9,458 nt of DNA from an uncultured Tidjanibacter sp. (GCA_934663885.1 CAKUKW010000063.1:1-9458); one strand, 5' to 3'. Positions 1-6,463 are shown, numbered from the stretch's first letter. The notes: generated by a model not told the origin, from the sequence alone. Program-made: numbers and translations.

Positions 1-1263
1 CATAAGATAAACGTATACATAATTCCCGGCCAGCGAGGTGTTTACCAATGCCGAGCCGCCTGAAAATTCGGCTATGGTAACATCCTCGTAATCCCCGGGT
101 ACGAGGTTATCGGCGTCTGCATTGGGGTTGGTCAGCCTGTAGGCACCGAACCTGTAAGTTCCAGAAGTATGGCCGGGAATTATTATCCGGAAATCCCTGT
201 TCGCCGAAAATGACTTCTTGCGATCATGGTATGGATTCGGTATAGTAATATTGCACGTTTCGTTGTTCCCGAGGTAAATGGTATTGAATCCCCACAGCTC
301 CGTACTGCTTTTAAACCCGTAATCGGTAATATACTTCAATTCATACCTGAACCCCGCTGCCACCTGCGAAACGGGTACGAAAGCGACTCGCCCGTCCACT
401 TTCCTGAAACAGCCGCCCTTGTCGAAAACCCCGGGTACGGAAACGCCGCCGCTGACTTCATTAGGGTTCGACGTATCGGCAATATTACCGATACTATTCG
501 AAACGGCATAAGGATTAGCCACCACACGTCCCAGGTAATTGGCTTTTGCAACCGCTGGCCTGAAACGCCCGGCCCTGAAATCCATCCCGTTATCCGAAAC
601 CGATTCTGCCGCCTGCCCCAGTTTGCCGCTCATGTGAAGAGATTTAAAAAACGGGGTATCGAAAAACCTCGATTCAACCGTGTATCCCGCTTGCCTAAAA
701 ATTTCCTCTACCAATGGATAAATATGTATAAACGGATGATAATCCGTGAGGCCGAACTCTCTTCCGGGATCAGCCGCCCCGTTTTCACCGTTATAAATAT
801 CCCTCTGTACGGGAAGAAACCTGACTAACGAATTCCCCGTCCAGCTTGCCTCTATACTCTCTGCCGACATGTTGATCGACAATGACGGGAACAGGGAAGA
901 CAACGGGTTCGAAGCAGCATGATCGGCCCATAGCCTTGCCGAGCCTATTATATTGAACCTGTAATAACCCATGCCGTTACGCATATTATGGCATTCTGTA
1001 AGGTGTACGGCCCCCTCCATTACAACGCATCCCGAAAATTCCAGGCGTGCAGCGTGCAGGCTGTCGTTAAACCTGTCCCGGGCGTTTATATTCTCGCATC
1101 CGCCCATTATCGCCCTGTTCTTTGCTGTCATAGGAATAGTTATGCTGCGGCTGTAGCCCGTCCTTCCCCGCTCCAGATCGGTCACCGACGCCATAGCCAA
1201 CGAAACGGAGACCTGGGAAGCCGAATCTATATCGGCCTCAGTATTATCTATGAAAAGCTTCAT
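1..1263 (-). CDS. Bacteroidetes-prophage-type structural protein (probable tail tip/baseplate), 3' end outside window
   Basis: The minus-strand frame is open from an ATG at 1263 to the window edge, giving 421 codons without a stop, so the protein is larger than what is seen. The N-terminus (MKLFIDNTEADID, then an SRSITIPMTAKN stretch near residues 38-49) matches a layout I associate with structural proteins of Bacteroidetes prophages: a short beta-strand opening, then a 'S-x-x-I-P-x-T-x-x-N' motif. Further on, residues 181-212 (YPLVEEIFRQAGY, then SRFFDTPFFKSLHMSG) resemble another segment common to that group. The rest looks beta-rich, with no signal peptide or membrane segment. The gene starts 3 nt after the stop of the upstream gene, indicating one operon and likely translational coupling. 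I infer a virion tail or baseplate role. The exact role is not recognisable, and a host-domesticated function cannot be excluded. Confidence 0.7.
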   Translation of the reverse strand, partial: MKLFIDNTEADIDSASQVSVSLAMASVTDLERGRTGYSRSITIPMTAKNRAIMGGCENINARDRFNDSLHAARLEFSGCVVMEGAVHLTECHNMRNGMGYYRFNIIGSARLWADHAASNPLSSLFPSLSINMSAESIEASWTGNSLVRFLPVQRDIYNGENGAADPGREFGLTDYHPFIHIYPLVEEIFRQAGYTVESRFFDTPFFKSLHMSGKLGQAAESVSDNGMDFRAGRFRPAVAKANYLGRVVANPYAVSNSIGNIADTSNPNEVSGGVSVPGVFDKGGCFRKVDGRVAFVPVSQVAAGFRYELKYITDYGFKSSTELWGFNTIYLGNNETCNITIPNPYHDRKKSFSANRDFRIIIPGHTSGTYRFGAYRLTNPNADADNLVPGDYEDVTIAEFSGGSALVNTSLAGNYVYVYLM

Positions 1264-1266
1264 ACG

Positions 1267-2277
1267 TCAGAATGTTTGGAAGTTGACAATATTGCTCTCG
1301 CGCACCTTAATACGCAGGCATGCAAGCTCCTCAGATGCGCAGACAGCTTCGGTTGAAACCACATCCAGCGGAATAAAGCCGCCGTCGCGGCAGGCCCACA
1401 CGCGGGACGAGGCCACTATTTCCGATAAGGCCTCCGATAAGGCCGCGGGAAGATATCCCGAATTGAGCTCCATATAATTCTCGGCGGCCGACGCTACGGT
1501 CATGTGGGCTTCCCCTGAAATTATTTTTTCCTTCGCACTGCGTAACTGCCGTGATATCAACTCGTTAAAAGTGAAATACTCGATTCCTCCCATCGAATTG
1601 AGCCAGCACAGCCTCACCGAGCGTTGTGGGATATCCTTCAAAGCATATATTATATGCGCCAATTCGGCTCCGTTAGATGTAATCCTGACATGAACCGCAC
1701 GGCACAGCGACGGATTGCCGCCCTTCTCCCTGATTTTAGACATGACCCACTCCATATCGGTTACGAAAGTGCATATACCGGCACGGGCCGTATATCCGTC
1801 GGCGGCAAAAAAAACCTCATTGCCGCCTTTCACTTCGAAAGAAGCGTTGCAAGGGCCGCCCCCGGTTACGAACGAAACCTCATCACTTTCGTGACGCCCA
1901 ATATTACGGTGCAGGGGCATAGTGCTCAACAGTTCGCCTGCCGAAAGGTTTTTGAGGGCCGCTGTAAATATTCTCGGTGAAGTGACGCTGGAGCCGTTTT
2001 TTACCACACATTCCACCGTCCTGCCGGCATCCGTATAAAACCCGCTTCCAACCTTTTTTATGGGTTCGGGAGACAATTTCCTCTTCAGGTAACCCGACAC
2101 ATTCACCCTGATAGTACCCGTATCGACTATTCTCTTCACTCCGAGGGTTTCCAATGGGGTTCCTCCGCATATTTCGAAATCAAAAACATTTCTTGCTCCC
2201 GCCCTTGGATATATATATACGACTTCACCGAAAACAGAGCCGAACTGTTCCGGAATAATTACTAATTCCAGTCCCAT
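1267..2277 (-). CDS. Bacteroidetes-prophage-type structural protein with WLNSMGG motif (336 aa)
   Basis: A complete 336-residue ORF with an ATG start and TGA stop. The most telling piece is residues 221-237, which read VRLCWLNSMGGIEYFTF. A 'W-L-N-x-x-G-G-I-x-x-Y/F-x-F' segment of this kind recurs in structural proteins of Bacteroidetes prophages, usually near the tail genes. Residues 272-310 (SGYLP, then SSRVW and FIPLDVVS) resemble the C-terminal part of the same group. The protein is soluble-looking and predicted beta-rich, with no signal peptide or transmembrane segment. It lies 12 nt downstream of the small tail-completion-like gene and 3 nt upstream of the large partial gene, so the three are almost certainly co-transcribed. 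A distal tail or baseplate role is inferred from neighbours, not from a recognised catalytic motif. Confidence 0.7.
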   Translation of the reverse strand: MGLELVIIPEQFGSVFGEVVYIYPRAGARNVFDFEICGGTPLETLGVKRIVDTGTIRVNVSGYLKRKLSPEPIKKVGSGFYTDAGRTVECVVKNGSSVTSPRIFTAALKNLSAGELLSTMPLHRNIGRHESDEVSFVTGGGPCNASFEVKGGNEVFFAADGYTARAGICTFVTDMEWVMSKIREKGGNPSLCRAVHVRITSNGAELAHIIYALKDIPQRSVRLCWLNSMGGIEYFTFNELISRQLRSAKEKIISGEAHMTVASAAENYMELNSGYLPAALSEALSEIVASSRVWACRDGGFIPLDVVSTEAVCASEELACLRIKVRESNIVNFQTF

Positions 2278-2289
2278 ACTTAAATGACC

Positions 2290-2700
2290 TTATCTGCAAT
2301 AAAACAATTCCACATACATTTCAACGGAAACCGCCGGCTCACCGTTTTTGGTAAGTGCTGATTTCACGGGAGAACATTTCAGTCCACAAGCCGCGGCTAT
2401 AGCCCCATCGTCCGCAAGTGTGCGGAAGAATTCTACGGCATCACGTTCAAGTTCGTCGAAGGCAGACTCGGGATCGCTTTTCGATGCCGGAGAAGAGGTT
2501 CCAATAAAATAGAAATTGAGAAGGTAGGTGGTCCGGCATTCGCGCCGGCCCTCCTCCGAAACCAGTTTGGGCGGAAGTAACCATATTGTAGGTACCGCCC
2601 TTAATTTCGCAGGGATGAGAGCCTCGGCGCCCGTATGCAAAGCATAGCCTAACCGGCCGGCCGTTCTTTTAACGGCCTCCATAAGAAGGTTTCTTTTCAT
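2290..2700 (-). CDS. Small tail-completion/terminator-like phage protein (136 aa)
   Basis: A complete 136-residue ORF (ATG to TAA). Its size and layout suggest a tail-completion or tail-terminator protein: an N-terminal helix (residues 1-20), a strand segment with TIWLLPPKLV, a YLLNFYFIG strand, an acidic helix (DPESAFDELERDAVEFF), then a C-terminal pair of strands with PVKSALTKNGEPAVSVE. This is fold-level pattern recognition, not a motif match. It is the first gene of the three-gene minus-strand operon and lies about 110 nt downstream of a well-formed promoter at 2816-2847. In a complete phage it would be preceded by head genes; here rnhB comes instead. An ATG at codon 7 is a possible alternative start, and neither has a Shine-Dalgarno sequence. 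Confidence 0.6.
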   Translation of the reverse strand: MKRNLLMEAVKRTAGRLGYALHTGAEALIPAKLRAVPTIWLLPPKLVSEEGRRECRTTYLLNFYFIGTSSPASKSDPESAFDELERDAVEFFRTLADDGAIAAACGLKCSPVKSALTKNGEPAVSVEMYVELFYCR

Positions 2701-2720
2701 TAATCAGTTTTTAAATCGGG

Positions 2721-2798
2721 TTAACGGTCCGCAGCATGTTCCCGCAAAGAACTAACAAAGCGCCGCAGGTATCGTTTAAGGATCTTTCCGTATTTCAG
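2721..2798 (-). CDS. Candidate 25-aa basic amphipathic peptide, CTG start
   Basis: Speculative small ORF. A GGAG at 2807-2804 lies 5 nt before a CTG (2798-2796) that opens 25 sense codons ending in TAA at 2721. The product begins LKYGKILKRYLRRF and ends with REHAADR. It has eight Lys/Arg against two Asp/Glu, with hydrophobic residues spaced like an amphipathic helix. It begins just after the predicted start point of the promoter at 2816-2847. Arguments against it are the absence of ATG/GTG/TTG in this frame after the promoter, the rarity of Shine-Dalgarno use in Bacteroidetes, and the chance that it is the decayed end of an older gene. The frame stays open upstream into the antisense of rnhB, which is probably chance. 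Confidence 0.25.
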   Translation of the reverse strand: MKYGKILKRYLRRFVSSLREHAADR

Positions 2799-2815
2799 AA
2801 TGACTCCAGGTTGTG

Positions 2816-2847
2816 CAAATATAATACGGCCGGAAGGCGAAGTCAAT
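2816..2847 (-). promoter_or_regulatory. Bacteroidetes-type promoter upstream of the phage-like operon
   Basis: Reading the minus strand, ATTG (2847-2844) is followed after 20 nt by TATATTTG (2823-2816). This is a full match to the -7 consensus TAnnTTTG with an acceptable -33 TTG. Transcription would start near 2810 and run into the three-gene phage-like operon, leaving a leader of roughly 110 nt before the ATG at 2700. The promoter is in the gap after the rnhB stop, so the operon need not depend on rnhB read-through. Confidence 0.65.
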
Positions 2848-2889
2848 ACCCCACCGGATTTATTCCGTTTTTTTACACTATCCGCACAG

Positions 2890-2913
2890 ACGGAAAGGAT
2901 GTTTGCCTTCCGC
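2890..2913 (-). terminator. Hairpin directly after the rnhB stop (weak terminator candidate)
   Basis: The minus strand reads CGGAAGG, a 7-nt loop, then CCTTTCCG, forming a stem of seven pairs with one bulged base immediately after the rnhB TGA. No U-tract follows, so it may be a 3'-end stabiliser or an inefficient terminator. Confidence 0.3.
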
Positions 2914-3510
2914 TCAGAAAAGTGACAACTGCCCCGAGCCGTTGTTGAAAGTAAGCCTGTGGTGAGGAGATATCCCGTGCTCCATGATAGCGAGGCGGTG
3001 CTCCTTAGTGGGATATCCTTTGTTCCTGTCCCACCCGTAACAGGGGAATTCCGCACCTAATACCTTCATCCTGTCGTCGCGGAAGGTTTTAGCCAGCACC
3101 GATGCCGCCGCTATGTTGGCGTATTTACCGTCGCCGCCCACTACGCACCGGAAGTCTATTCTGGGATCTTTCAGAAACCTGTTGCCGTCTATAAGGAGAA
3201 AACCCGGCTGTGGAACAAGCTTCATGGCCGACCTCCACATTCCTTGAATCGACGCGTTCAATATGTTGATTGAATCTATCTCCTTCGGCGACACTTCCTC
3301 CACTGCCCAAGCTACCGACTCTCTAATTATTATATCCCTCATCAGGTACCTGTTCTTCTCGCTCATTTGTTTCGAGTCGTTCAGCAGAGGGTGCGAAAAT
3401 CCATGCGGCAATATGACCGCCGCCGCGAAAAGAGGGCCCGCGAGGCATCCCCTGCCAGCTTCGTCGCAACCGGCTTCGGGTACCTGTGTTTGATAGCATA
3501 ACTCCAGCAT
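2914..3510 (-). CDS. rnhB: Ribonuclease HII
   Basis: Endonuclease that cleaves the RNA strand of RNA-DNA hybrids and nicks at single ribonucleotides embedded in DNA; cytoplasmic and metal-dependent. The 198-aa product carries the family's acidic catalytic set: D16 and E17 in [13 protein letters not shown]108 in LLIDGNR, and D145 in [12 protein letters not shown]. The length is normal for the family. I chose the ATG at 3510. An upstream in-frame TTG at 3528 lies inside a T-run and would only add FFCGS-like residues. The C-terminus ends in QLSLF, which equals the bacterial sliding-clamp binding consensus QL(S/D)LF, suggesting recruitment to the beta clamp (inference). The gene diverges from the membrane-protein gene at 3647. 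Downstream on the same strand is the phage-like operon, which has its own promoter. Confidence 0.96.
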   Translation of the reverse strand: MLELCYQTQVPEAGCDEAGRGCLAGPLFAAAVILPHGFSHPLLNDSKQMSEKNRYLMRDIIIRESVAWAVEEVSPKEIDSINILNASIQGMWRSAMKLVPQPGFLLIDGNRFLKDPRIDFRCVVGGDGKYANIAAASVLAKTFRDDRMKVLGAEFPCYGWDRNKGYPTKEHRLAIMEHGISPHHRLTFNNGSGQLSLF

Positions 3511-3611
3511 ACTTCCGCAAAAAAACAAAAAAAAACGTCGTTAAAAAACACCCGTATTTAATATGTCTGAAATTTTATTTCCCGATTCAGGTTTCACACA
3601 CCAGAAATAAT

Positions 3612-3619
3612 TACCTTTG
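3612..3619 (+). promoter_or_regulatory. Probable -7 element for the membrane-protein gene
   Basis: TACCTTTG matches TAnnTTTG. No good -33 TTTG is at the expected distance; the nearest is a TTTC at 3592-3595, only 16 nt upstream. A start point near 3625 would leave a leader of about 20 nt before the ATG at 3647. This also argues against the in-frame TTG at 3617, which lies inside the element. Confidence 0.45.
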
Positions 3620-3646
3620 GGCTATGCAAGAAAATCACCGGATCAG

Positions 3647-4627
3647 ATGAAAATTGACGTTGCACGACAACCGCTCGGATTGATACTGGTAACTTCCGTC
3701 GCAGTCATGCTTCTTTCGTTGGTGAAGTCGATGGCCGGCCCGGCTACTGAACCTTTTCCGGTTTCCGGATCCCCCCTGGCCGAGCTAATCGGAGGAATAT
3801 TTCGCAACGGCATCTTCCGTTATGCCACCGTAATAGTCATATTGGCGGTGAATGCGTTGATGGTTACAAGGATAATGGTAATCTACAAGGCCAATTTCGG
3901 GAGGAGTTTCCTGTGCGCGGCAATGTACCTTATAGTCGCAACAGGCATCGTCTCCCCGTACGACTCCATTACAGGCCCCCTGGCAGCCATGCTCCTCGTC
4001 ATATCTTCGGACCGGGCCGTTTCTGCTTTCCGAAGGAATTACCGCTTCGAAGCCGTATTCAAATCGGCTTTCGCAATGGGCTTCATCCCGCTTCTCTATC
4101 CGGCTGCAATACCGCTTTGGCTAATGCTCCCGGTTATCCTTGCATTATACCAACGGACTATCCGCGAAATGGTAGTAGCCGTGGCAGGCCTGCTGCTTCC
4201 GTTTTTACTGTGTTCCGCGGCATGGTGGATATGCGGACACCCGTGGGATTACATCGGTGAATGTTTCGTCACGGGCCTGACTTCCACAAACGGAGAAAGC
4301 CTTGTGGCCCTTGCCGACGGCAATTTGTTTACGTTATTGCTGCCGGGATTGTATATGCTTCTCTCATTGGGTTCCATCGTGCTGCTGCTCATTAACTACA
4401 ACAAATACCCCAACCGCGTAAGGAAAGTTTATATACACCTTGCCGCGTTGCTGCTATGTTGTGTACCTATGTATTTTATTCCGTCCGGGAACCTGGCTGC
4501 ATCGGCCAGCCTCACGGCTGTACCCCTGTCCGTTATCGGGACACATTTCTTCATAAGGAGCAACAGGTGGTTGAGCATAGGGATATATGTAATAATTTTG
4601 GGCCTATTGGTTGCGGCCAATATCTGA
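3647..4627 (+). CDS. Polytopic inner-membrane protein, resembles DUF6427
   Basis: A 326-residue protein rich in hydrophobic segments, at approximately residues 10-28, 58-80, 87-103, 108-120, 139-168 (perhaps two), 174-196, 226-250, 260-277, 283-303 and 308-324, so about nine to eleven membrane spans. Charged loops sit between them, for example RRNYRFEAVFK at 129-139 and NKYPNRVRK at 252-260. The overall layout (a FGRSF motif after the second span, then short loops with single arginines) resembles the Bacteroidetes-specific DUF6427 family, whose function is unknown; I hold that family name at moderate confidence. I see no enzymatic motif. The ATG at 3647 was chosen over the TTG at 3617 because the latter overlaps the promoter. 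It diverges from rnhB, and the long AT-rich gap after it suggests a single-gene transcript. Confidence 0.75.
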   Translation: MKIDVARQPLGLILVTSVAVMLLSLVKSMAGPATEPFPVSGSPLAELIGGIFRNGIFRYATVIVILAVNALMVTRIMVIYKANFGRSFLCAAMYLIVATGIVSPYDSITGPLAAMLLVISSDRAVSAFRRNYRFEAVFKSAFAMGFIPLLYPAAIPLWLMLPVILALYQRTIREMVVAVAGLLLPFLLCSAAWWICGHPWDYIGECFVTGLTSTNGESLVALADGNLFTLLLPGLYMLLSLGSIVLLLINYNKYPNRVRKVYIHLAALLLCCVPMYFIPSGNLAASASLTAVPLSVIGTHFFIRSNRWLSIGIYVIILGLLVAANI

Positions 4628-4712
4628 CGGATCAAGTCCTGTAATTTCACTTTTATTACAATAACTGGCTCAATTTAACATATTGGCCGGCTGCATGTTA
4701 CTATCGGAAACC

Positions 4713-4784
4713 AAGGTATGAAATAAGTTTCGGCCGAAGGTTGTGATTAAATATAACATATTTAGGCCGGAACTCTCATACCTT
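4713..4784 (+). repeat. Nested inverted repeat, probable structured 3' UTR or small mobile repeat
   Basis: The outer arms are AAGGTATGA (4713-4721) with TCATACCTT (4776-4784), nine perfect pairs. After an asymmetric internal loop, TTTCGGCC (4728-4735) pairs with GGCCGGAA (4765-4772), eight pairs with one G-U wobble. Inside this is a second hairpin, TAAATA (4748-4753) with TATTTA (4759-4764), abutting the outer helix without a gap on the 3' side. The wobble pairs properly only in plus-strand RNA, which favours an RNA element read in the direction of the upstream membrane-protein gene. No U-run follows, so it is not a classic terminator. Confidence 0.6.
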
Positions 4785-5036
4785 AAAGAATCTATACTTT
4801 AATAAATCTTTTTATTGTCGTTTAAAATCATATTAATAATAAAATAATTCCTGTAAATAGTATATATGGTCTTTATAAATACTCATTATGTTCCTTTTTA
4901 TGGAATATAATGTGATATTGTAAATATACAACATTTCAAGGTATTATTTTTCAACCCTTTCATGCGCCATAATAAATAGCAAAAATCTTCATAATAACAC
5001 ATTTGGGCCATACATGCAAATCACTCTTTAATGAAG

Positions 5037-5044
5037 TAATTTTG
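5037..5044 (+). promoter_or_regulatory. Probable -7 element for the AraC-type gene
   Basis: TAATTTTG matches TAnnTTTG. The -33 position (about 5012-5018) lacks TTTG, which fits a promoter that needs an activator, possibly the gene's own product. The predicted leader is about 45 nt to the ATG at 5094. Confidence 0.45.
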
Positions 5045-5093
5045 AATCGGGGAAACCCTTTACCTGCAGGCAACCTAAATAAAATTATGAAAG

Positions 5094-6002
5094 ATGAATA
5101 CTAATGTGTCCGGCGCAAACCAGCCACTTATTGTAAAGTACTCTGTTTCCGAGAGAAATGGCATCCAAGCTATCAACCTGTCCAGAAATGCCATCGGATA
5201 TGTATCGAAAGGAAAGAAACATATCTATTATGGCGACGTGTGCTACGAAATCGGACAGGGAGAATTATTCTATATTAACATCGGGACCCACTACATAGAG
5301 GATATCCCGGACGAAAAGAAGAACTTTGAGCAGTTTATGTTCTATTATTCGTCCGAGTTGATCAGCGATATTCTCGGCACTCTTACCAGGAACTACGGAA
5401 TGGTCATTACCAACGAACACAAATGCGAAAAGTGTAACAACAAACTTCACGCCAACGTTCCTGCATGGAGCTCGCTGAAAAGTTTCTTCGGGGCCGTAGG
5501 ACAATTCCTTAAAGAAGAGGATTTTCCCGGCCATAAGGTTATCGAGAAGTTGAAAATGACGGAACTTATTTGTCTGGTAATGGCGAAAAAGGATTGTTGC
5601 GTGGCCTCCAAGATCCTGACTAACATAACCTCATCTTCCGAGTCGTTCGAAAGGCTCGTCCAGAAACATATTTTCGAAGATGTCACTATAGAAGAAATGG
5701 CCGAACGTTGCGGTATGAGCCTCACTTCTTTCAAACGTTCTTTCAAGAGCCACTTTTATGAGTCGCCCCACAGGTGGATCCTCCGCCAGCGTCTTATGCA
5801 GGCACGCATGCTGCTGATTTCGACTGATCGTACAATATCGGATATCGGGTCGGAATGCGGTTTCAACAATGCCTCGCATTTCATCAAACTTTTCAAGGGC
5901 GAATTCGGTTACACACCGGCGGCTTACCGGGCAAAGAGCCTCCGTGAAGGTGAACCGGATCTCAAAGCCAAACACAGGCAGAGTAAAATAGCCGCTCATT
6001 AA
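5094..6002 (+). CDS. AraC-family transcription regulator with ExsA-like N-terminal domain
   Basis: A 302-residue DNA-binding regulator. The C-terminal part (about 184-280) is a canonical AraC double helix-turn-helix: VTIEEMAERCGMSLTSFKR supplies the first HTH (about 197-215), and TISDIGSECGFNNASHFIK the second (about 247-265), ending with the hallmark FKGEFGYTPAAYR. The N-terminal part (about 20-100: YVSKGKKHIYYGD, IGQGELFYINIGTHYIED, EQFMFYYSSELI) resembles the regulatory domain of ExsA-type AraC proteins rather than a sugar-binding cupin, judged by eye. A C-x-x-C pair at 111-114 (HKCEKCNNK) is present and could be a metal or redox site. The tail after residue 280 is basic and probably disordered. 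The ATG at 5094 is the first in-frame start. The gene stands alone between two AT-rich gaps with no obvious target operon, so its ligand and regulon are unknown. Confidence 0.9.
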   Translation: MNTNVSGANQPLIVKYSVSERNGIQAINLSRNAIGYVSKGKKHIYYGDVCYEIGQGELFYINIGTHYIEDIPDEKKNFEQFMFYYSSELISDILGTLTRNYGMVITNEHKCEKCNNKLHANVPAWSSLKSFFGAVGQFLKEEDFPGHKVIEKLKMTELICLVMAKKDCCVASKILTNITSSSESFERLVQKHIFEDVTIEEMAERCGMSLTSFKRSFKSHFYESPHRWILRQRLMQARMLLISTDRTISDIGSECGFNNASHFIKLFKGEFGYTPAAYRAKSLREGEPDLKAKHRQSKIAAH

Positions 6003-6052
6003 TTAAATAAATTTACTAAATCTGCATATATTATTAATTTTATTAATTAATT
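5998..6052 (+). terminator. AT-rich inverted repeat at the end of the AraC-type gene
   Basis: ATTAATTAA (5998-6006, overlapping the stop codon) pairs perfectly with TTAATTAAT (6043-6051), and further imperfect A-T pairing continues inward. It contains no G-C pairs and no clean U-run follows, so it may be a weak terminator or simply AT-rich sequence. Confidence 0.25.
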
Positions 6053-6118
6053 TGACTGTAATATACTACTGAAAGAAAAGACTTTTTTATAATATCGAAG
6101 CATTTTTAAAGTTATTTT

Positions 6119-6149
6119 TTTGCATGGTAGAATTTTAAGGTTATATTTG
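6119..6149 (+). promoter_or_regulatory. Consensus Bacteroidetes promoter for an orphan small RNA
   Basis: TTTG (6119-6122), a 19-nt spacer and TATATTTG (6142-6149) match the -33/-7 consensus (TTTG, TAnnTTTG) exactly in both boxes. The predicted start point is near 6155. No ORF of useful size lies downstream on this strand before the convergent pgi gene. Confidence 0.75.
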
Positions 6150-6154
6150 TCATA

Positions 6155-6244
6155 ATGTTTTACGGGAGATTAACCCGTACCTCATTAACCTAACTAACCT
6201 AACCTGATGAAATGGGGCAGACGTGAGTCTTCCCCATCTTTTTT
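6155..6244 (+). ncRNA. Probable independent small RNA of about 90 nt
   Basis: Bounded by a consensus promoter and a strong intrinsic terminator, with nothing coding in between. The 5' part forms a hairpin, TACGGG (6161-6166) with CCCGTA (6174-6179), with a 7-nt loop. The middle (about 6180-6208) appears unpaired and carries repeated TAACC units (6187-6204), a likely seed for base-pairing to AGGUUA-like target sites. The 3' part is the terminator hairpin. The start is estimated from the promoter to within a few bases. I do not recognise it as a named RNA family; it could be a Bacteroidales trans-acting sRNA. Its neighbour, the AraC-type gene, may or may not control it. Confidence 0.65.
6212..6244 (+). 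terminator. Intrinsic terminator of the small RNA
   Basis: ATGGGG (6212-6217) pairs with CCCCAT (6232-6237). Inside, after one C/T mismatch, AGAC (6219-6222) pairs with GTCT (6227-6230) around a GTGA tetraloop. A run of six T (6239-6244) follows one base after the stem. Confidence 0.85.
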
Positions 6245-6391
6245 ATGCACATTCATATAGTTCCTGGCCACACTGCACGACATTTTTGACTATGTTCCCC
6301 CTATCCCGCCAATCCTGATACCCTTGTATTCTACCTGCTGACTGCAACCTGGATCGTTCACCGGATTAGCAAAAGGGTACCCGCTAATAAA

Positions 6392-6424
6392 CAAAACCGG
6401 AACAGGTATTTATCCCATTCCGGT
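6392..6424 (-). terminator. Intrinsic terminator of pgi
   Basis: On the minus strand, ACCGGAA (6424-6418) pairs with TTCCGGT (6402-6396), seven perfect pairs, and is followed by TTTGTTTATT. It lies about 40 nt past the pgi stop. The T-tract is interrupted by one G. Confidence 0.7.
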
Positions 6425-6463
6425 CTATATCTCACCAATATATCCGTCTGTGAGCGACAGGCC

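Larger units (their letters stand above)
4628..5093. other. AT-rich intergenic gap of 466 bp upstream of the AraC-type gene
   Basis: No convincing gene on either strand. It contains a small inverted repeat TGTAAT/ATTACA (4640-4645, 4655-4660), the larger nested inverted repeat at 4713-4784, a TTCC/GGAA dyad flanked by TAT and ATA at 4887-4909, and a probable -7 element at 5037-5044. The stretch 4785-5000 is strongly A+T rich and may be a curved or regulator-bound upstream region. Confidence 0.6.

Noticed and set aside
226..828. 200-codon open frame on the plus strand
   Set aside because: It lies wholly antisense to the phage-like gene at 1-1263, which has family-like motifs. The plus-strand translation is proline/arginine-rich with no recognisable pattern.
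2853..2877. CGGA/TCCG mini-hairpin followed by T7 on the plus strand
   Set aside because: The stem is only 4 bp and there is no plus-strand gene upstream to terminate.
2799..3056. Upstream extension of the minus-strand frame that ends at 2721
   Set aside because: The part beyond 2914 overlaps rnhB in another frame and looks random. Only the last 25 codons, after the promoter, were kept as a weak candidate.
3617..3646. TTG start extending the membrane protein by ten residues
   Set aside because: It overlaps the TACCTTTG -7 element, so it would precede the transcription start.
4640..4660. TGTAAT/ATTACA hairpin just after the membrane-protein stop, as a terminator
   Set aside because: Only six mostly A-T pairs with no T-run after it; noted in the gap description only.
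6155..6193. 12-codon ORF (MFYGRLTRTSLT) at the start of the small RNA, a possible leader peptide
   Set aside because: There is no downstream gene for it to attenuate, and its ATG sits at or before the predicted transcription start.
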